The notes under the pieces were generated by a model. That model ran no database searches and was not told the origin of the DNA. It was given only the letters and a program-made list of their open reading frames with translations. Shown here piece by piece: positions 46,995 to 57,000 of a stretch of 64,000 bases of DNA (position 1 is its first letter; each line of letters begins with the position of its first letter). This DNA comes from Alistipes putredinis (lineage in GTDB: Bacteria > Bacteroidota > Bacteroidia > Bacteroidales > Rikenellaceae). Made by a program: the position numbers and the translations under genes. Location of the stretch: contig CP091730.1 in the NCBI GenBank assembly GCA_022009915.1, forward strand, positions 1,488,001-1,552,000, read 5' to 3'.

Positions 46995-47881
46995 CTATTT
47001 GTCTAAACCGATTCTACATTTGTGTCCCGCGGCCCGCTCCTCCTCGATTTTCGCCGCACGCTGTTCGAGCGTTTTGTACATGCCCTGACGGCGCATCGCC
47101 TCGTCGAAATCGACCTGATGCCCGTCGAATTCCGGACCGTCCACGCAGGTGAAACGCGTTTCGCCTCCGACGCTCACCCGACACGCTCCGCACATGCCCG
47201 TTCCGTCCACCATGAGGGAATTGAGGCTCACGATGGTTTTGATGCCGTACTTTTTGGTGGCCAGCGCCACGAACTTCATCATTATCATCGGGCCTATCGC
47301 TATCACGGTGTCGTACTTCTTTCCCCTGTTGTCGATAAGGTCTTTCATCAGGTCGGTGACAAGGCCCTTGTAGCCCATGCTGCCGTCGTCGGTGGCTATG
47401 TACAGATTGCCGGCCGCCTTTTCCATCAGCTCGGTCATAATTAGCGTATCCTTGTTTTTTTGGCGCCGATGATTACGTCGGCCGATATGCCGCGCTCGTG
47501 CAGCCATTTTACCTGCGGGTATACGGGTGCCGTGCCGACGCCTCCCGCAATGAAAAGAATCTTGCGCTCGCGCAGCGACTCGACACTCTCGTGCACCAAC
47601 TCCGACGGCCGGCCCAGCGGCCCAGCGAAATCGGCCAGAAATTCACCCTGCCGATGGCTGCAAATCTTTTTCGTGGATACTCCGATAGTCTGTATCACTA
47701 CCGTCACCTGCCCACGCTGCGCGTCGTAATCGGCTATCGTGAGCGGAATGCGCTCCCCGTATTCGTCGTTGCGTACGATGACGAACTGGCCCGGAAGAGC
47801 CGAAGCCGCTACTCGCGGCGCTTCGATGTCCAGAAGCGTGATGTCGGGCGTGAGCACCTGTTTTTTCAGAATCTTGTACAT
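46995..47881 (-). CDS. NfnA-like ferredoxin-NADP reductase subunit (PyrK-like), frameshifted
   Basis: 'MYKILKKQVLTPDITLLDIE' and 'ALPGQFVIVRNDEYGERIPL' begin the FAD domain; 'ILFIAGGVGTAPVYPQVKWL' is the NAD-binding part; the C-terminal 2Fe-2S motif is 'VDGTGMCGACRVSVGGETRF' with a final C-V-D-G-P. About 295 residues. In Thermotoga and clostridia NfnAB couples NADH and ferredoxin oxidation to NADP reduction by electron bifurcation. One slip lies at the 7-T run near 47456. It overlaps no gene; nfnB starts 4 bases on. Confidence 0.85.
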
Positions 47882-47902
47882 ATCGTTTCTTTGTTTTTTG
47901 AA

Positions 47903-48996
47903 TTATTCGGTGATTCGCGCGGCGCACTTTATCTCGCGCATCGGGCGCCGCGGATCGTTCAGAATTATTACGACACTCTCGAAAACCTCCTGCGGAAGAT
48001 AGTCGCCGCTGTTCAGGGTCATTTTCACCTCTATGCTGTGCTTCGGCTCGATGACGGTACCTTCCTTCAAGTCGATGCGCAGCGATTCTTTGTTCTCCAC
48101 AGCACGGACCCTAAGCGGCATCGGCCCCTCGTTGGTCAGTTTCAGCGTATGGGTATATGGTTGCGAGCGTCTTTTTATCGTGCCGAAGTCGTGGAACTGC
48201 GACGAGAAAACTGCCGCAGGCGAGGCCTCGGGGGCGGCGTTCGAGAAATCGTCCACGCCTATCATGGCCGTGTAGAGCGGTATTTGCGATTCGACTCCGT
48301 CGGCAACAAAAATGTTGGTGTCGTGGCGCATGCCGTATGTCGAGCTCTGCTTTTCCAAGTCGTAAGTCAGGGTTATCTCTCCGGAACATCCCGCACAGAC
48401 GGTTTCGGGGGCGAATATGTCGAGCAGGCCGCTGGTTTGCTGCGGCTTGAAACTTATTTTCACATCCTTGTCGGACGTGTTGATATATTTGACGACTGTC
48501 GATTCGACCTTTCCCTGTCCTATGTAGTTGAATGCTACGTCTGCGCGGTCGAATCTTATGCCGGAGGCCATATAGAACGGATAGAGGTCCTCGACGGTTT
48601 TAGGCCGCTGGTTCACCGTGCCTTTTATGACGAGCGTGTTGCGATAGCGCTCTGTGCCCGAAAGTGTGGTTACGTATATCCTCTTTTCGAATTCTCCCTC
48701 GAAGCCGCGCGGGTCGAAAAAAAGACGGTGAAACGCTCCGAGCATGACGGCATGACGGGTTTAGCCGAATATTCCGTGGTCGTACAGCCGCACGATGTCG
48801 CGATATGCAGAACCACTACCGGCTCCGAGGAGATGTTGGCAATCGTAAAGTCGTGCGAGACGCGGCCGCCGTTCTCCTCGATTGCGCCGAAGTCCCATTC
48901 TGCCGGCTCGAACCTGAGTGCCGGATTGTCCTGCCCGCACACTTCGAACGATGCGAGAAGCATCAGCAGTGCCGTTATGTATTTGACGAGCCCCAT
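47903..48996 (-). CDS. DUF1573 protein (two domains), secreted, frameshifted
   Basis: Signal peptide 'MGLVKYITALLMLLASFEVC', then a DUF1573 domain 'EWDFGAIEENGGRVSHDFTI..SCGCTTTEYS' (the S-C-G-C-T signature) and a second near the C-terminus ('HDFGTIKRRSQPYTHTLKLT'). A central beta domain separates them. About 365 residues. The fold is an Ig-like (HYDIN-type) sandwich; the role is unknown. One slip near 48720. Gaps of 2 bases to proX upstream and 21 to nfnA downstream point to one operon. Confidence 0.82.
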
Positions 48997-48998
48997 TG

Positions 48999-49490
48999 TC
49001 AGTAAAGGTCTATGCACCGGAAGCCGTTGCCGCATGATTCGAGGAACTTCTCGAATTCGGGTCTGGCGATTACCACCGTCGCACGGTTGTCGTTGGGGTG
49101 GAAACTGAGGGATTCGAATTCCGACAGATTCTTGTCAAGAAAAAGAAATGTGTGGTTTTCCGTGTCGTTTATCAGGCCGAAAGGCGATACGGAGCCGGGT
49201 TTGAGACCCAGATATTTGTCCATGCGCTTTTCGGAAGCGAACGACAGTTTGCCCTGCCCGAGCCTGTGTTCCAGTTCGTGGATGTCGAGCGTGCGGTCGC
49301 AGTCGAATACCACGAGGTAGTGCCTGTCTCCCTTGTGGTTTCTGAAAAACAGATTCTTGCAGTGCTTCGAGCCGTCGGCGTGCCAGTACTTGCGGGCGAC
49401 CTCTATCGTAGGGGCCTCGGGGTGCGTATGGTAGCTGTACCGTATGCCGTGAGCGTCGAGATAGTCGAAAACCTTTTGCATGCGTTCCAT
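48999..49490 (-). CDS. Prolyl-tRNA editing protein ProX-type (YbaK/ProRS INS-like fold)
   Basis: Intact, 163 residues. 'MQKVFDYLDAHGIRYSYHTH', 'SKHCKNLFFRNHKGDRHYLV' (the conserved K-N-L-F segment) and 'GSVSPFGLINDTENHTFLFL' (G-x-x-S-P-F-G-L) define the ProX/PrdX group, which frees tRNA-Pro mischarged with Ala. It is the first gene of the operon ending in nfnB and is divergent from ybaK, another member of the same superfamily. Confidence 0.9.
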   Translation of the reverse strand: MERMQKVFDYLDAHGIRYSYHTHPEAPTIEVARKYWHADGSKHCKNLFFRNHKGDRHYLVVFDCDRTLDIHELEHRLGQGKLSFASEKRMDKYLGLKPGSVSPFGLINDTENHTFLFLDKNLSEFESLSFHPNDNRATVVIARPEFEKFLESCGNGFRCIDLY

Positions 49491-49521
49491 AAAATCTCCG
49501 TCCGGTAAATTTTGCAGAGTA

Positions 49522-49529
49522 CAAAGATA
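49522..49529 (-). promoter_or_regulatory. TATCTTTG -7 box of the proX operon
   Basis: TATCTTTG on the minus strand, 32 bases before the ATG at 49490. Confidence 0.6.
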
Positions 49530-49549
49530 GTTTTTATAAACGGTAAACG

Positions 49550-49557
49550 TATCTTTG
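49550..49557 (+). promoter_or_regulatory. TATCTTTG -7 box of ybaK
   Basis: TATCTTTG on the plus strand, 35 bases before the ATG at 49592; same octamer as the divergent proX box. Confidence 0.6.
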
Positions 49558-49591
49558 TCGCTGCATATTTCGATTGTAGAGAGGATTTTTT

Positions 49592-50078
49592 ATGTCGAAG
49601 ATTCAGAAAACCAATGCTGCCAGACTGCTCGATAAGGCTGGGGTGGATTATACGACCGTCGCCTACGAGGTGGACGAGAACGATTTGGCGGCGGGGCATG
49701 TGGCTGCGCAGGCTGGGCGAAGACATACGTCAGGTGTTCAAAACTCTGGTGCTCAGAGGCGACCGCACGGGTATTTTCGTTTGTGTGATACCGGGCGACT
49801 GCGAGACTGGACTTGAAACGTGCCGCAAAGATTTCGGGCAACAAGAACGCGGAGATGCTCGCTGTCAAGAGAGCTTTTTACCTACGGTGGGATACATTCG
49901 CGGAGGATGTTCGCCCATAGGTATGAAAAAGCGCTTCTCTACGTTTTTCCACTCTTCGGCTCTCGATTTCGACTTCATATACGTCAGCGCCGGAGTGCGC
50001 GGCTTGCAGCTGAAAATAGCGCCCGAGGCTCTTATAGGGTTTGTCGGCGCCCAGACAGGCGATTTGATTTGCAGATAG
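49592..50078 (+). CDS. ybaK: Cys-tRNA(Pro)/Cys-tRNA(Cys) deacylase YbaK/EbsC, frameshifted
   Basis: 'MSKIQKTNAARLLDKAGVDY' and 'YEVDENDLAAGHVAAQ' open the YbaK fold; 'VFKTLVLRGDRTGIFVCVIP' has the conserved K-T-L-V segment; 'GYIRGGCSPIGMKKRFSTFF' carries the G-G-x-S-P-I-G motif. The end 'APEALIGFVGAQTGDLICR' is usual. About 160 residues. The enzyme hydrolyses Cys from tRNA-Pro. Slips near 49700, 49815 and 49880. Confidence 0.9.
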
Positions 50079-50204
50079 CGCCGCACCGCATAAGCGTTTG
50101 TCTGTCAGTGTGAAAAATCGCTGGGAGTGTCATTGCGGCTATTTCGTGAAAATATTTTTTTGAAATTTTTTATACGATTTTTGCACGAATGAAAAATTTT
50201 GCCA

Positions 50205-50212
50205 TATATTTG
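50205..50212 (+). promoter_or_regulatory. TATATTTG -7 box of tRNA-Asn
   Basis: TATATTTG with a TTG 21 bases upstream (50181-50183), 41 bases before the mature tRNA start. Confidence 0.65.
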
Positions 50213-50252
50213 CACTCCGAAAACCGGCAGTAATGCGGTTGTCAGATAAGAT

Positions 50253-50325
50253 TCCTCAATAGCTCAGTTGGTTAGAGCACCTGACTGTTAATCAGGGGTC
50301 CCAGGTTCAAGTCCTGGTTGAGGAG
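50253..50325 (+). tRNA. tRNA-Asn (anticodon GTT)
   Basis: A 73-base cloverleaf. Acceptor TCCTCAA pairs with TTGAGGA, D-arm has AGCTCAGTTGGTTAGAGC, the anticodon loop CTGTTAA gives GTT, and the T-arm is CCAGGTTCAAGTCCTGG. The discriminator is G, and the CCA end is not encoded. It stands alone between ybaK and ilvA with its own promoter and terminator. Confidence 0.97.
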
Positions 50326-50327
50326 CC

Positions 50328-50366
50328 GAGCGGGCGGAAAGAAATTTCTGCCCGCTTTTCGTTTCT
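50328..50366 (+). terminator. Terminator after tRNA-Asn
   Basis: GCGGGCGGAAA / TTTCTGCCCGC hairpin (one G-U) followed by TTTTCGTTTCTT. Confidence 0.75.
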
Positions 50367-50502
50367 TCGCATACTCGGCATAGCGGTCCTGTGCAATCAT
50401 GGCTGCGTGCGGTGGTCCGTTTTTAGTCGAGTGGGAAACGGCCATAATTAAAATAATTGAAAAAAATAATACAGACGCAATGGCGTATCTGCGACGTTTT
50501 TG

Positions 50503-50510
50503 TACATTTG
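50503..50510 (+). promoter_or_regulatory. TACATTTG -7 box of ilvA
   Basis: TACATTTG, 24 bases before the ilvA ATG. Confidence 0.6.
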
Positions 50511-50533
50511 CGCTTGTATAAAAGATTGAGAAG

Positions 50534-51783
50534 ATGAGTTATTTGCCACGGATAGATGATGTACTCGCAGCGAAAAAGACGCTGGAAGGGGTAGTCTCCA
50601 CGACGCCTCTGTTGCCGATACTGAATTTGAGCGAACGCTACGGAGCGGACATATTGCTCAAACGCGAGGATTTGCAAGTCGTTCGTTCCTATAAGATACG
50701 CGGTGCCTACAACAAGATTAAATCTCTGCCGCAGGAGCAGCTCAGGCGCGGTGTCGTGTGCGCCAGTGCGGGCAATCATGCACAGGGCGTTGCGTATTCA
50801 TGCTACAAGTTGGGAATCAAGGGTACCATATACATGCCCACCACGACCCCGAAGCAGAAGATTTCGCAGGTGCGTTTTTTCGGACGCGAAAATATCGACA
50901 TAGTTCTTACAGGTGACACTTTCGACGCCTCCTCCCACGAGGCTCTGGCCTATGCCGAGGCGACCGGCAAACCTTTCATCCATCCGTTCGACGATCCGAA
51001 GGTCATCGAGGGTCAGGCTACAATCGGAGTGGAGATATTGCAGGCGGCCGAGAAGCCGGTCGATTACCTTTTCGTACCGATAGGCGGCGGCGGTCTCGCA
51101 TCGGGCCTTTCGTCGTATTTCAAACAGGCGAGCCCCGCGACGAAAATCATCGGCGTGGAACCTGCCGGTGCAGCCAGCATGCGTGCGGCTCTGGATGCCG
51201 GACATCCGGTGGAGCTTTCAGAAGTGGACACGTTCGTGGACGGCGCATCGGTTAAGAGGGTGGGCGATACGACTTTCGATATATGTTCCAGAATGCTCGA
51301 CGATGTGGTGGCGGTGCCGGAAGGCAAGGTCTGCACCACCATTCTCGAACTCTACAATCTCAACGCCATTGTGGCGGAACCTGCCGGAGCTTTGTCGATT
51401 GCCGCTCTGGACTGCTATGCCGACAAGATAAAGGGCAAGAACGTGGTCTGCATAGTCAGCGGCAGCAATAACGACATTACCCGAACCGAAGAGATTCGCG
51501 AACGTTCTCTGCTGTACGAAGGTCTGAAACACTACTTCATGATTCGTTTCCCGCAGCGTTCGGGTGCGCTTCTGAATTTCGTGCAGAAAGTTCTCGGGCC
51601 GACGGACGACATCACCCATTTCGCATATTCGAAAAGACCAACCGCGAGCAGGGACCTGCGATAATAGGCATCGAGCTGCAACGCAAGGAGGATTACGATT
51701 CGCTTATCGAACGGATGCGAGCCAACGGCGTGAAGTACGAACATCTGAACGAAAACCACGATCTGTTCACCGTGCTGGTATAA
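50534..51783 (+). CDS. ilvA: Threonine ammonia-lyase (threonine dehydratase), frameshifted
   Basis: PLP fold type II: 'LLKREDLQVVRSYKIRGAYN' contains the PLP lysine in S-Y-K-I-R-G-A, 'VCASAGNHAQGVAYSC' is the substrate loop, 'VPIGGGGLASGLSSYFK' binds the PLP phosphate, and 'VSGSNNDITR' closes the core. A short ACT-like C-terminal domain follows ('LKHYFMIRFPQRSGALLNFV'), continuing after a slip near 51640 to '..NENHDLFTVLV'. About 416 residues. It makes 2-oxobutanoate from threonine, the first step to isoleucine. Confidence 0.93.
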
Positions 51784-51850
51784 TTCCGCGATATTCGGCG
51801 AAAAATAGGCTCTGCCGCATCCGATGTTTTTTTTCATAGAATAGTTTTTG

Positions 51851-51858
51851 TATATTTG
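51851..51858 (+). promoter_or_regulatory. TATATTTG -7 box of asnB
   Basis: TATATTTG, 31 bases before the asnB ATG. Confidence 0.65.
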
Positions 51859-51888
51859 CTTTTGAAAAACTGTAAAATATAGAATGCT

Positions 51889-53567
51889 ATGTGCGGTATT
51901 GTAGGGGTGTTCGACCTCAAAACCAAGGCCGAGGACATGAGGCCTCAAATACTTAAAATGTCCAAAAAGATACGGCATCGCGGTCCGGACTGGTCCGGAA
52001 TATATTGCTGCGACAGGGCCGTGCTGGCTCACGAGCGCCTTTCAATCGTGGACCCGCAGTCCGGCGGGCAGCCTTTGAAAAGCAAGGACGGCAAACTCGT
52101 TCTGGCCGTGAACGGCGAGATTTACAATCACAAGGATATACGCCGGCAGTTCGAAGGCGAATATGAATTCCAGACAGGTTCGGACTGCGAGGTTATACTC
52201 CCGCTTTACAGAAAATACGGCGTGAATCTTATAGAGCACCTGAGCGGTATTTTCGCTTTCGCGCTTTACGATTCCGAGAAGGACGAATATCTCATCGCCC
52301 GCGACCATATGGGCATCATTCCGCTGTACATAGGCTGGGATGTCGAGCAGCAGTTCTATTTCGCTTCCGAACTCAAAGCGCTGGAAGGCGTTTGCGTGTC
52401 GATAAAGCCGTTTCTGCCAGGCCACTACTGGTCGAGCCGCGACGGAAAACTCACCCGTTGGTACGAACGCGACTGGACGTCGTATGACAACGTGAAGAAT
52501 AACGTAACGGATATAGGCGAACTGCGGCGGGCTCTCGAAAACGCGGTCCGGAAGCAGCTTATGTCCGATGTTCCGTATGGGGTTCTGCTTTCGGGCGGCT
52601 TGGACTCGTCGATAATATCTGCGGTGGCGAAGAAATATGCCGCAAGACGTGTGGAGACCGACGGCAAGGATACGGCATGGTGGCCCCAGCTGCACTCGTT
52701 CGCAATAGGGCTGAAAGGTGCGCCCGACTTGGCGGCTGCCCGTAAGGTGGCCGAGCATATCGGCACCGTGCATCACGAGATTAATTATACGGTGCAGGAA
52801 GGTCTGGATGCGCTTCGCGACGTGATTTACCATATAGAGACTTACGACGTGACCACCGTTCGCGCCTCTACGCCGATGTATCTGCTTGCCCGTGTCATCA
52901 AGTCCATGGGAATCAAGATGGTGCTTTCGGGCGAGGGCGCCGATGAGATTTTCGGAGGCTACCTTTATTTCCACAAGGCACCGAATGCGAAGGAGTTTCA
53001 CGAGGAGACGGTGCGCAAGCTCGGCAAATTGCATCTGTACGACTGCCTGAGGGCCAACAAGGCGCTCAGCGCATGGGGCGTGGAGGGGCGTGTGCCGTTC
53101 CTCGACAAGGAGTTTCTGGACGTGGCCATGAGCATAAACCCGCAGGACAAGATGATTGGCGGCGGACGTATAGAGAAATGGGTGCTTCGCAAGGCTTTCG
53201 AGGATATGCTGCCGCAGAGCGTGGCGTGGAGGCAGAAGGAACAGTTTTCCGACGGAGTGGGGTACAGGCTGGATAGACACTTTGAAGAAAATCACTTCCG
53301 AGGCCGTTTCCGACAGGGAGATGGAGACTCGTGAACGAACGTTTCCCGATTAATCCGCCGCGAAACAAGGAGGAGTACTATTACCGCTGCATCTTCGAAG
53401 AGCATTTCCCTTCGCAGACTGCGGCCCAGTGCGTGCCGTCCGTTCCGTCGGTGGCGTGCAGTACGGCCGAGGCTCTGGCTTGGGATGATTCGTTCAAAAA
53501 CGTGAACGAACCTTCGGGCCGAGCGGTTCTGGGAGTGCACAACGACGATATGGGTTCCGCACTGTAA
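51889..53567 (+). CDS. asnB: Asparagine synthase B (glutamine-hydrolysing), frameshifted
   Basis: 'MCGIVGVFDLKTKAEDM' supplies the N-terminal catalytic Cys2 of the class II amidotransferase domain; 'RHRGPDWSGIY' and 'LAVNGEIYNHKDIRRQF' line the glutamine pocket. The synthetase domain has the PP-loop 'VLLSGGLDSSIISAVA' and 'LSGEGADEIFGGYLYFHKAP'. About 558 residues. It converts aspartate, glutamine and ATP to asparagine. One extra G near 53268 shifts the frame between 'SDGVGY' and 'WIDTLKKITSEAVSDREMET'. A tRNA-Asn gene lies 1.6 kb upstream; the link may be chance. Confidence 0.95.
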
Positions 53568-53591
53568 GTGTTTTTTTCAGAATATGTTTTC

Positions 53592-53627
53592 AGCGGGCAC
53601 GGATTGTTCAATCCGTGCCCGCTTTTA
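53592..53627 (+). terminator. Terminator after asnB
   Basis: Perfect 14-base stem AGCGGGCACGGATT / AATCCGTGCCCGCT, loop GTTC, then TTTTATCTTTT. Confidence 0.9.
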
Positions 53628-53639
53628 TCTTTTCGATAA

Positions 53640-53967
53640 GCGGATATTGTAAATATAACAGTGAAACGGAAATTTTTATAGTATGTACCGGCCGAAACTA
53701 ATTGATAATCGATAATCGCCTTTCTGTGCCGCTGCAAACCGGATTTTTCATATTTCTCCCTCTTCCGGCCTTCTGGCCGTTTTAAGGTCGTCGTTTTTTT
53801 TTGACAAAAAAAATAATTTTCTATGGAATTTTTTTTAATATTGTGAATTGAAACTAACTTGAAACAGAGAATAAACATAACGACTGACCTTGCAGAAGAA
53901 CGACTTCTGCGCACATACTGCGCAACGACAATTCATTTAACCTATTTTATAATTAAATCACAGTAAC
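53640..53967 (+). other. AT-rich upstream region of the fimbrillin array
   Basis: No gene seen. No exact TAnnTTTG box was found; A/T runs at 53797-53840 are prominent. A small hairpin GCAGAAG / CTTCTGC lies at about 53892-53910. Control of the array may use a different sigma factor or a promoter I did not recognise. Confidence 0.4.
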
Positions 53968-56041
53968 ATGAAGACTAAAAATTTTTTTATGTTCTTGGCA
54001 ATCGGAGCGCTTGCGTTTACCGGTTGCAAGAAAGATGAGCCGAAGGAGCAGCCGAAGCCTGCAAAGCAATTGCAGATAGAGGCTACCATTACCGGTATGA
54101 CTCGTGCTACGGAATCCGCTTTCGAAGCGCAGGACAAAAATCGGTATGTATGTGGCTACCTCCGCGTCTGTATCTTTGGAGGAAGGTGCCACGGCTTCCA
54201 ATCTCTGCTGGACTTACGACGGTTCGCAGTGGACGGCAGCTACGCCTTTGAACTATCCGACAATCGGAGCGTTCAACCTGTTCGCATACTATCCGTATGC
54301 TGAATCCGGTCTGACCGGCAGCGGCAGCAAGGCCGACGTTTCGGTCGCAACCGACCAGTCTTCCGACGAGGCGATGAACGCCGGTGATATTCTGGTTGCT
54401 ACCAAGCTCGGCGTAATGCCTTCGGACCAGAAAGTCGCCCTTCCTTTCGTGCACGCCATGTCGAAAGTGGAGGTCAAGCTGACAATCAAGAACCTCGACG
54501 ACGCTTCCTATGAGGAGGTTATGGCGATGAATCCTGCCGTGGCCGTTAAGAAGGCATACGTGCAGGGCACCATCGACATGACGTCCGGTCATGTTGGAAC
54601 TGCCGGACAGCAGAGTGCCGTGACGCTTAACGGTGCGTTGGCTATCAATGCAGCCGGAAACGCTATCGAAGGTGTTTCGGCGATTCTGATTCCTCAGAGA
54701 CTCGATGCCGGTGCTTTCGAAGTGACCGTGGGCGACAGAACATTCTCGAACAATAAAGGCATTTCAATCCAGAGCGGCAAGATTTACACCGTAAACGTGG
54801 AACTCGACATGACTCCCGACGTTTACGACGTCAATTTTACCGTTACAGTTAAGGACTGGACCACCGGAGCTGCCGCTGAGGGCGAATTTACCGAGGAGTT
54901 CCCCGAGGTTACTTCGCTTTGCGCAAGAGGTACTTCGAACTGCTACATCGTTTCACAGGCCGGCAAGTATATGTTCGACGGCACCGTTCAGGGTAACGGT
55001 TTCGAACTCACTGGCGCCGTTCCGCAGGAGATGAATCCGCAGAGTGCAGGCGTACTTTGGCGTACAAGCGAGAAATCGCCCGTTACGGACGTATACATCC
55101 GTCGCGGCAACATCTACTTCACCGTTCCGGAGGCCGTGAACGACAACGTCGTAATCGCTGCCTACGATGCCGATGGCAAAACGTTGTGGAGCTGGCATAT
55201 ATGGTTGGTCAAGGATTATGATCCGGAGGCTTCTCTGGCTACATACTATCTGAACGGCAAGGACGAGCAGACCGTCAAGTTCATGGACCGCAACCTCGGT
55301 GCCACCTGTGTTAAGGCCGACGTTACCGACACGACCGACATCATCTCCACTTTCGGTATGCTCTACCAGTGGGGACGTAAGGATCCGTTCACGGGTACCG
55401 CTGCTACCAAACTGCCTTCCAACAACAATTACGGACAGCAGGTATATATAAAGGATGCTGCCGAAGCCGCAGACATGCCTACTGTTTATATGCTCGATGA
55501 TCAGCCCTCTATCAAAACGGCTGCCGAGGCTATCGCATGGTCGATTGCTAATCCAGAAATCTATATGTCCAACAAGACTTGGGGTACAAAAGATGTGAAG
55601 GACGAGGCTTGGGCCAACGTTTGGGGTTACGAGTCGGATCACAAATCCATATACGACCCGTGTCCGGTCGGATACCGCGTTCCCGCTCCTCACTATTTCA
55701 CTTGGTCGGAGATTGCTTCGTGGCATGTAGTCGATATCGTCGATACGACGAACGACAAGATGAGCTGGTTCGGTATGTATCTGCGCACCCGTCAGGGCGG
55801 TGACGAATCGCACTGGTGGCCTGCTCCCGGACGTCGTGCCGAGAATAACGGCCGCGTGGAGGCACTCGGACAAGCCGACAACGGAACCTATTATCTCTCT
55901 TCGCGTTGCTCTACTTCTTCCGGTTACATGTACCGTTTCGAGGTGGCTCCTACCGGCGCGGCTCATACCGATGCCAACCTTTATCCGAACCAGCCGACTG
56001 GAAACTGGTGGGGCGGTCCGGTAAGGTGCGTGAAAGAGTAA
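53968..56041 (+). CDS. Fimbrillin-like lipoprotein with C-terminal FISUMP-like module, array member 1, frameshifted
   Basis: 'MKTKNFFMFLAIGALAFTGC' is a lipoprotein signal (cysteine 20). A fimbrillin/Mfa-like N-domain follows ('LNYPTIGAFNLFAYYPYAES', 'LPFVHAMSKVEVKLTIKNL'), then a C-terminal module with fixed landmarks: 'GTSNCYIVSQAGKY', 'LWSWHIWLVKDY', 'FMDRNLGATCV', 'LYQWGRKDPFTG', 'YDPCPVGYRVPAPH' and the end 'GGPVRCVKE'. About 690 residues. One extra A near 54137 breaks the frame. The module resembles the FISUMP/DUF1566 group. It is likely a surface or fimbrial tip protein; ligand unknown. Confidence 0.8.
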
Positions 56042-56088
56042 CGTCTCTCTTGTGTGAAAGAAAGTAAATATTAAATCAAAGTATAATT

Positions 56089-56965
56089 ATGAAAAGAATT
56101 TTTGTAACATTTATTGCAGCGGCCGCTCTTTTTGCGGGTTGTACCAAGGATGATACAGGAAAGGACGTTCAGGCCGGCGCCAAAAAGCTCAACCTGAAAG
56201 CCACCGTGTCCGAGACCCGTGCGACTGCTACCGCTTTCGAGCAGGGAGACAAGTTGGGCCTGTTTTTGACCAATCTCAAAGACGGTGCGGCTGCTTATGC
56301 CAACGAGCAGGCTTACGGTCGGAGCCGACGGCGCATTGAAAGGCGCTTCGGAGCTGACATATCCCGTGAAGACCAAAACCGTCAGCATCGCGGCTTACTA
56401 TCCGTATGCCGAGGGTGTCGCTGCCGCAACTTCGGTTCCGGTGTCGCTGCCCGAAGACCAGACTTCGGCCAATCTGTCCGAAATCGACCTTATGGGTGCC
56501 TATGTCGCAGACATGGAGCCGACCAACGAAGTCGTGAATCTGGAATTTTCGCACCTTTTGAGCAAGGTCGTAATAGAGGTCGTTGCCGGCGATAACGCTA
56601 CCGAAGTGGAAGTTGCCGATGCTAAGGCGAACCTCGTAGCGTCGCTTGCAGGTAATGTTGATGTAACCACCGGAGCCGTTTCGGGTGCCGAAGCCGCCAA
56701 GGAGGTCAAGGGTGCGACGGTCATCGTTCTGCCGCAGACCATTACCGGCGTCATGGCCAAGGTAGTCTCTTCTTACGGAACGTTCGATATTCAGGCTCCC
56801 GAGGGAGGCCTCTCTCTCGAAGCCGGCAAGGTCAGCACCGTAACCGTAAAGGTGAATGTCAAGGAGCAGACCGGTTTCTACGTGGCTACCCGTATCAAGG
56901 CTTGGGAAGATGTGAATGCGGACGAAATAGACGTCGTACAGCCTATCTATCCGACTAAGGAATAG
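56089..56965 (+). CDS. Short fimbrillin-like lipoprotein without C-terminal module, array member 2, frameshifted
   Basis: 'MKRIFVTFIAAAALFAGC' signal, then 'SETRATATAFEQGDKLGLFL', 'VSIAAYYPYAEGVAAATSVP' and 'LEFSHLLSKVVIEVVAGDN', the same N-domain as its neighbours. It stops after about 290 residues ('VVQPIYPTKE') where the others continue into the NCYIV/WSWHIW module. One slip near 56318. Size and lack of module suit a shaft-type subunit, but no pilin-type C-terminal donor strand can be proved from sequence. Confidence 0.75.
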
Positions 56966-57000
56966 TAAAACTGAAAAAAATGAATAAAACAAGTAAAGAT

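Noticed and set aside
53892..53910. Hairpin upstream of the fimbrillin array as a riboswitch
   Set aside because: Only a 7-base stem is visible and no known aptamer pattern is present.
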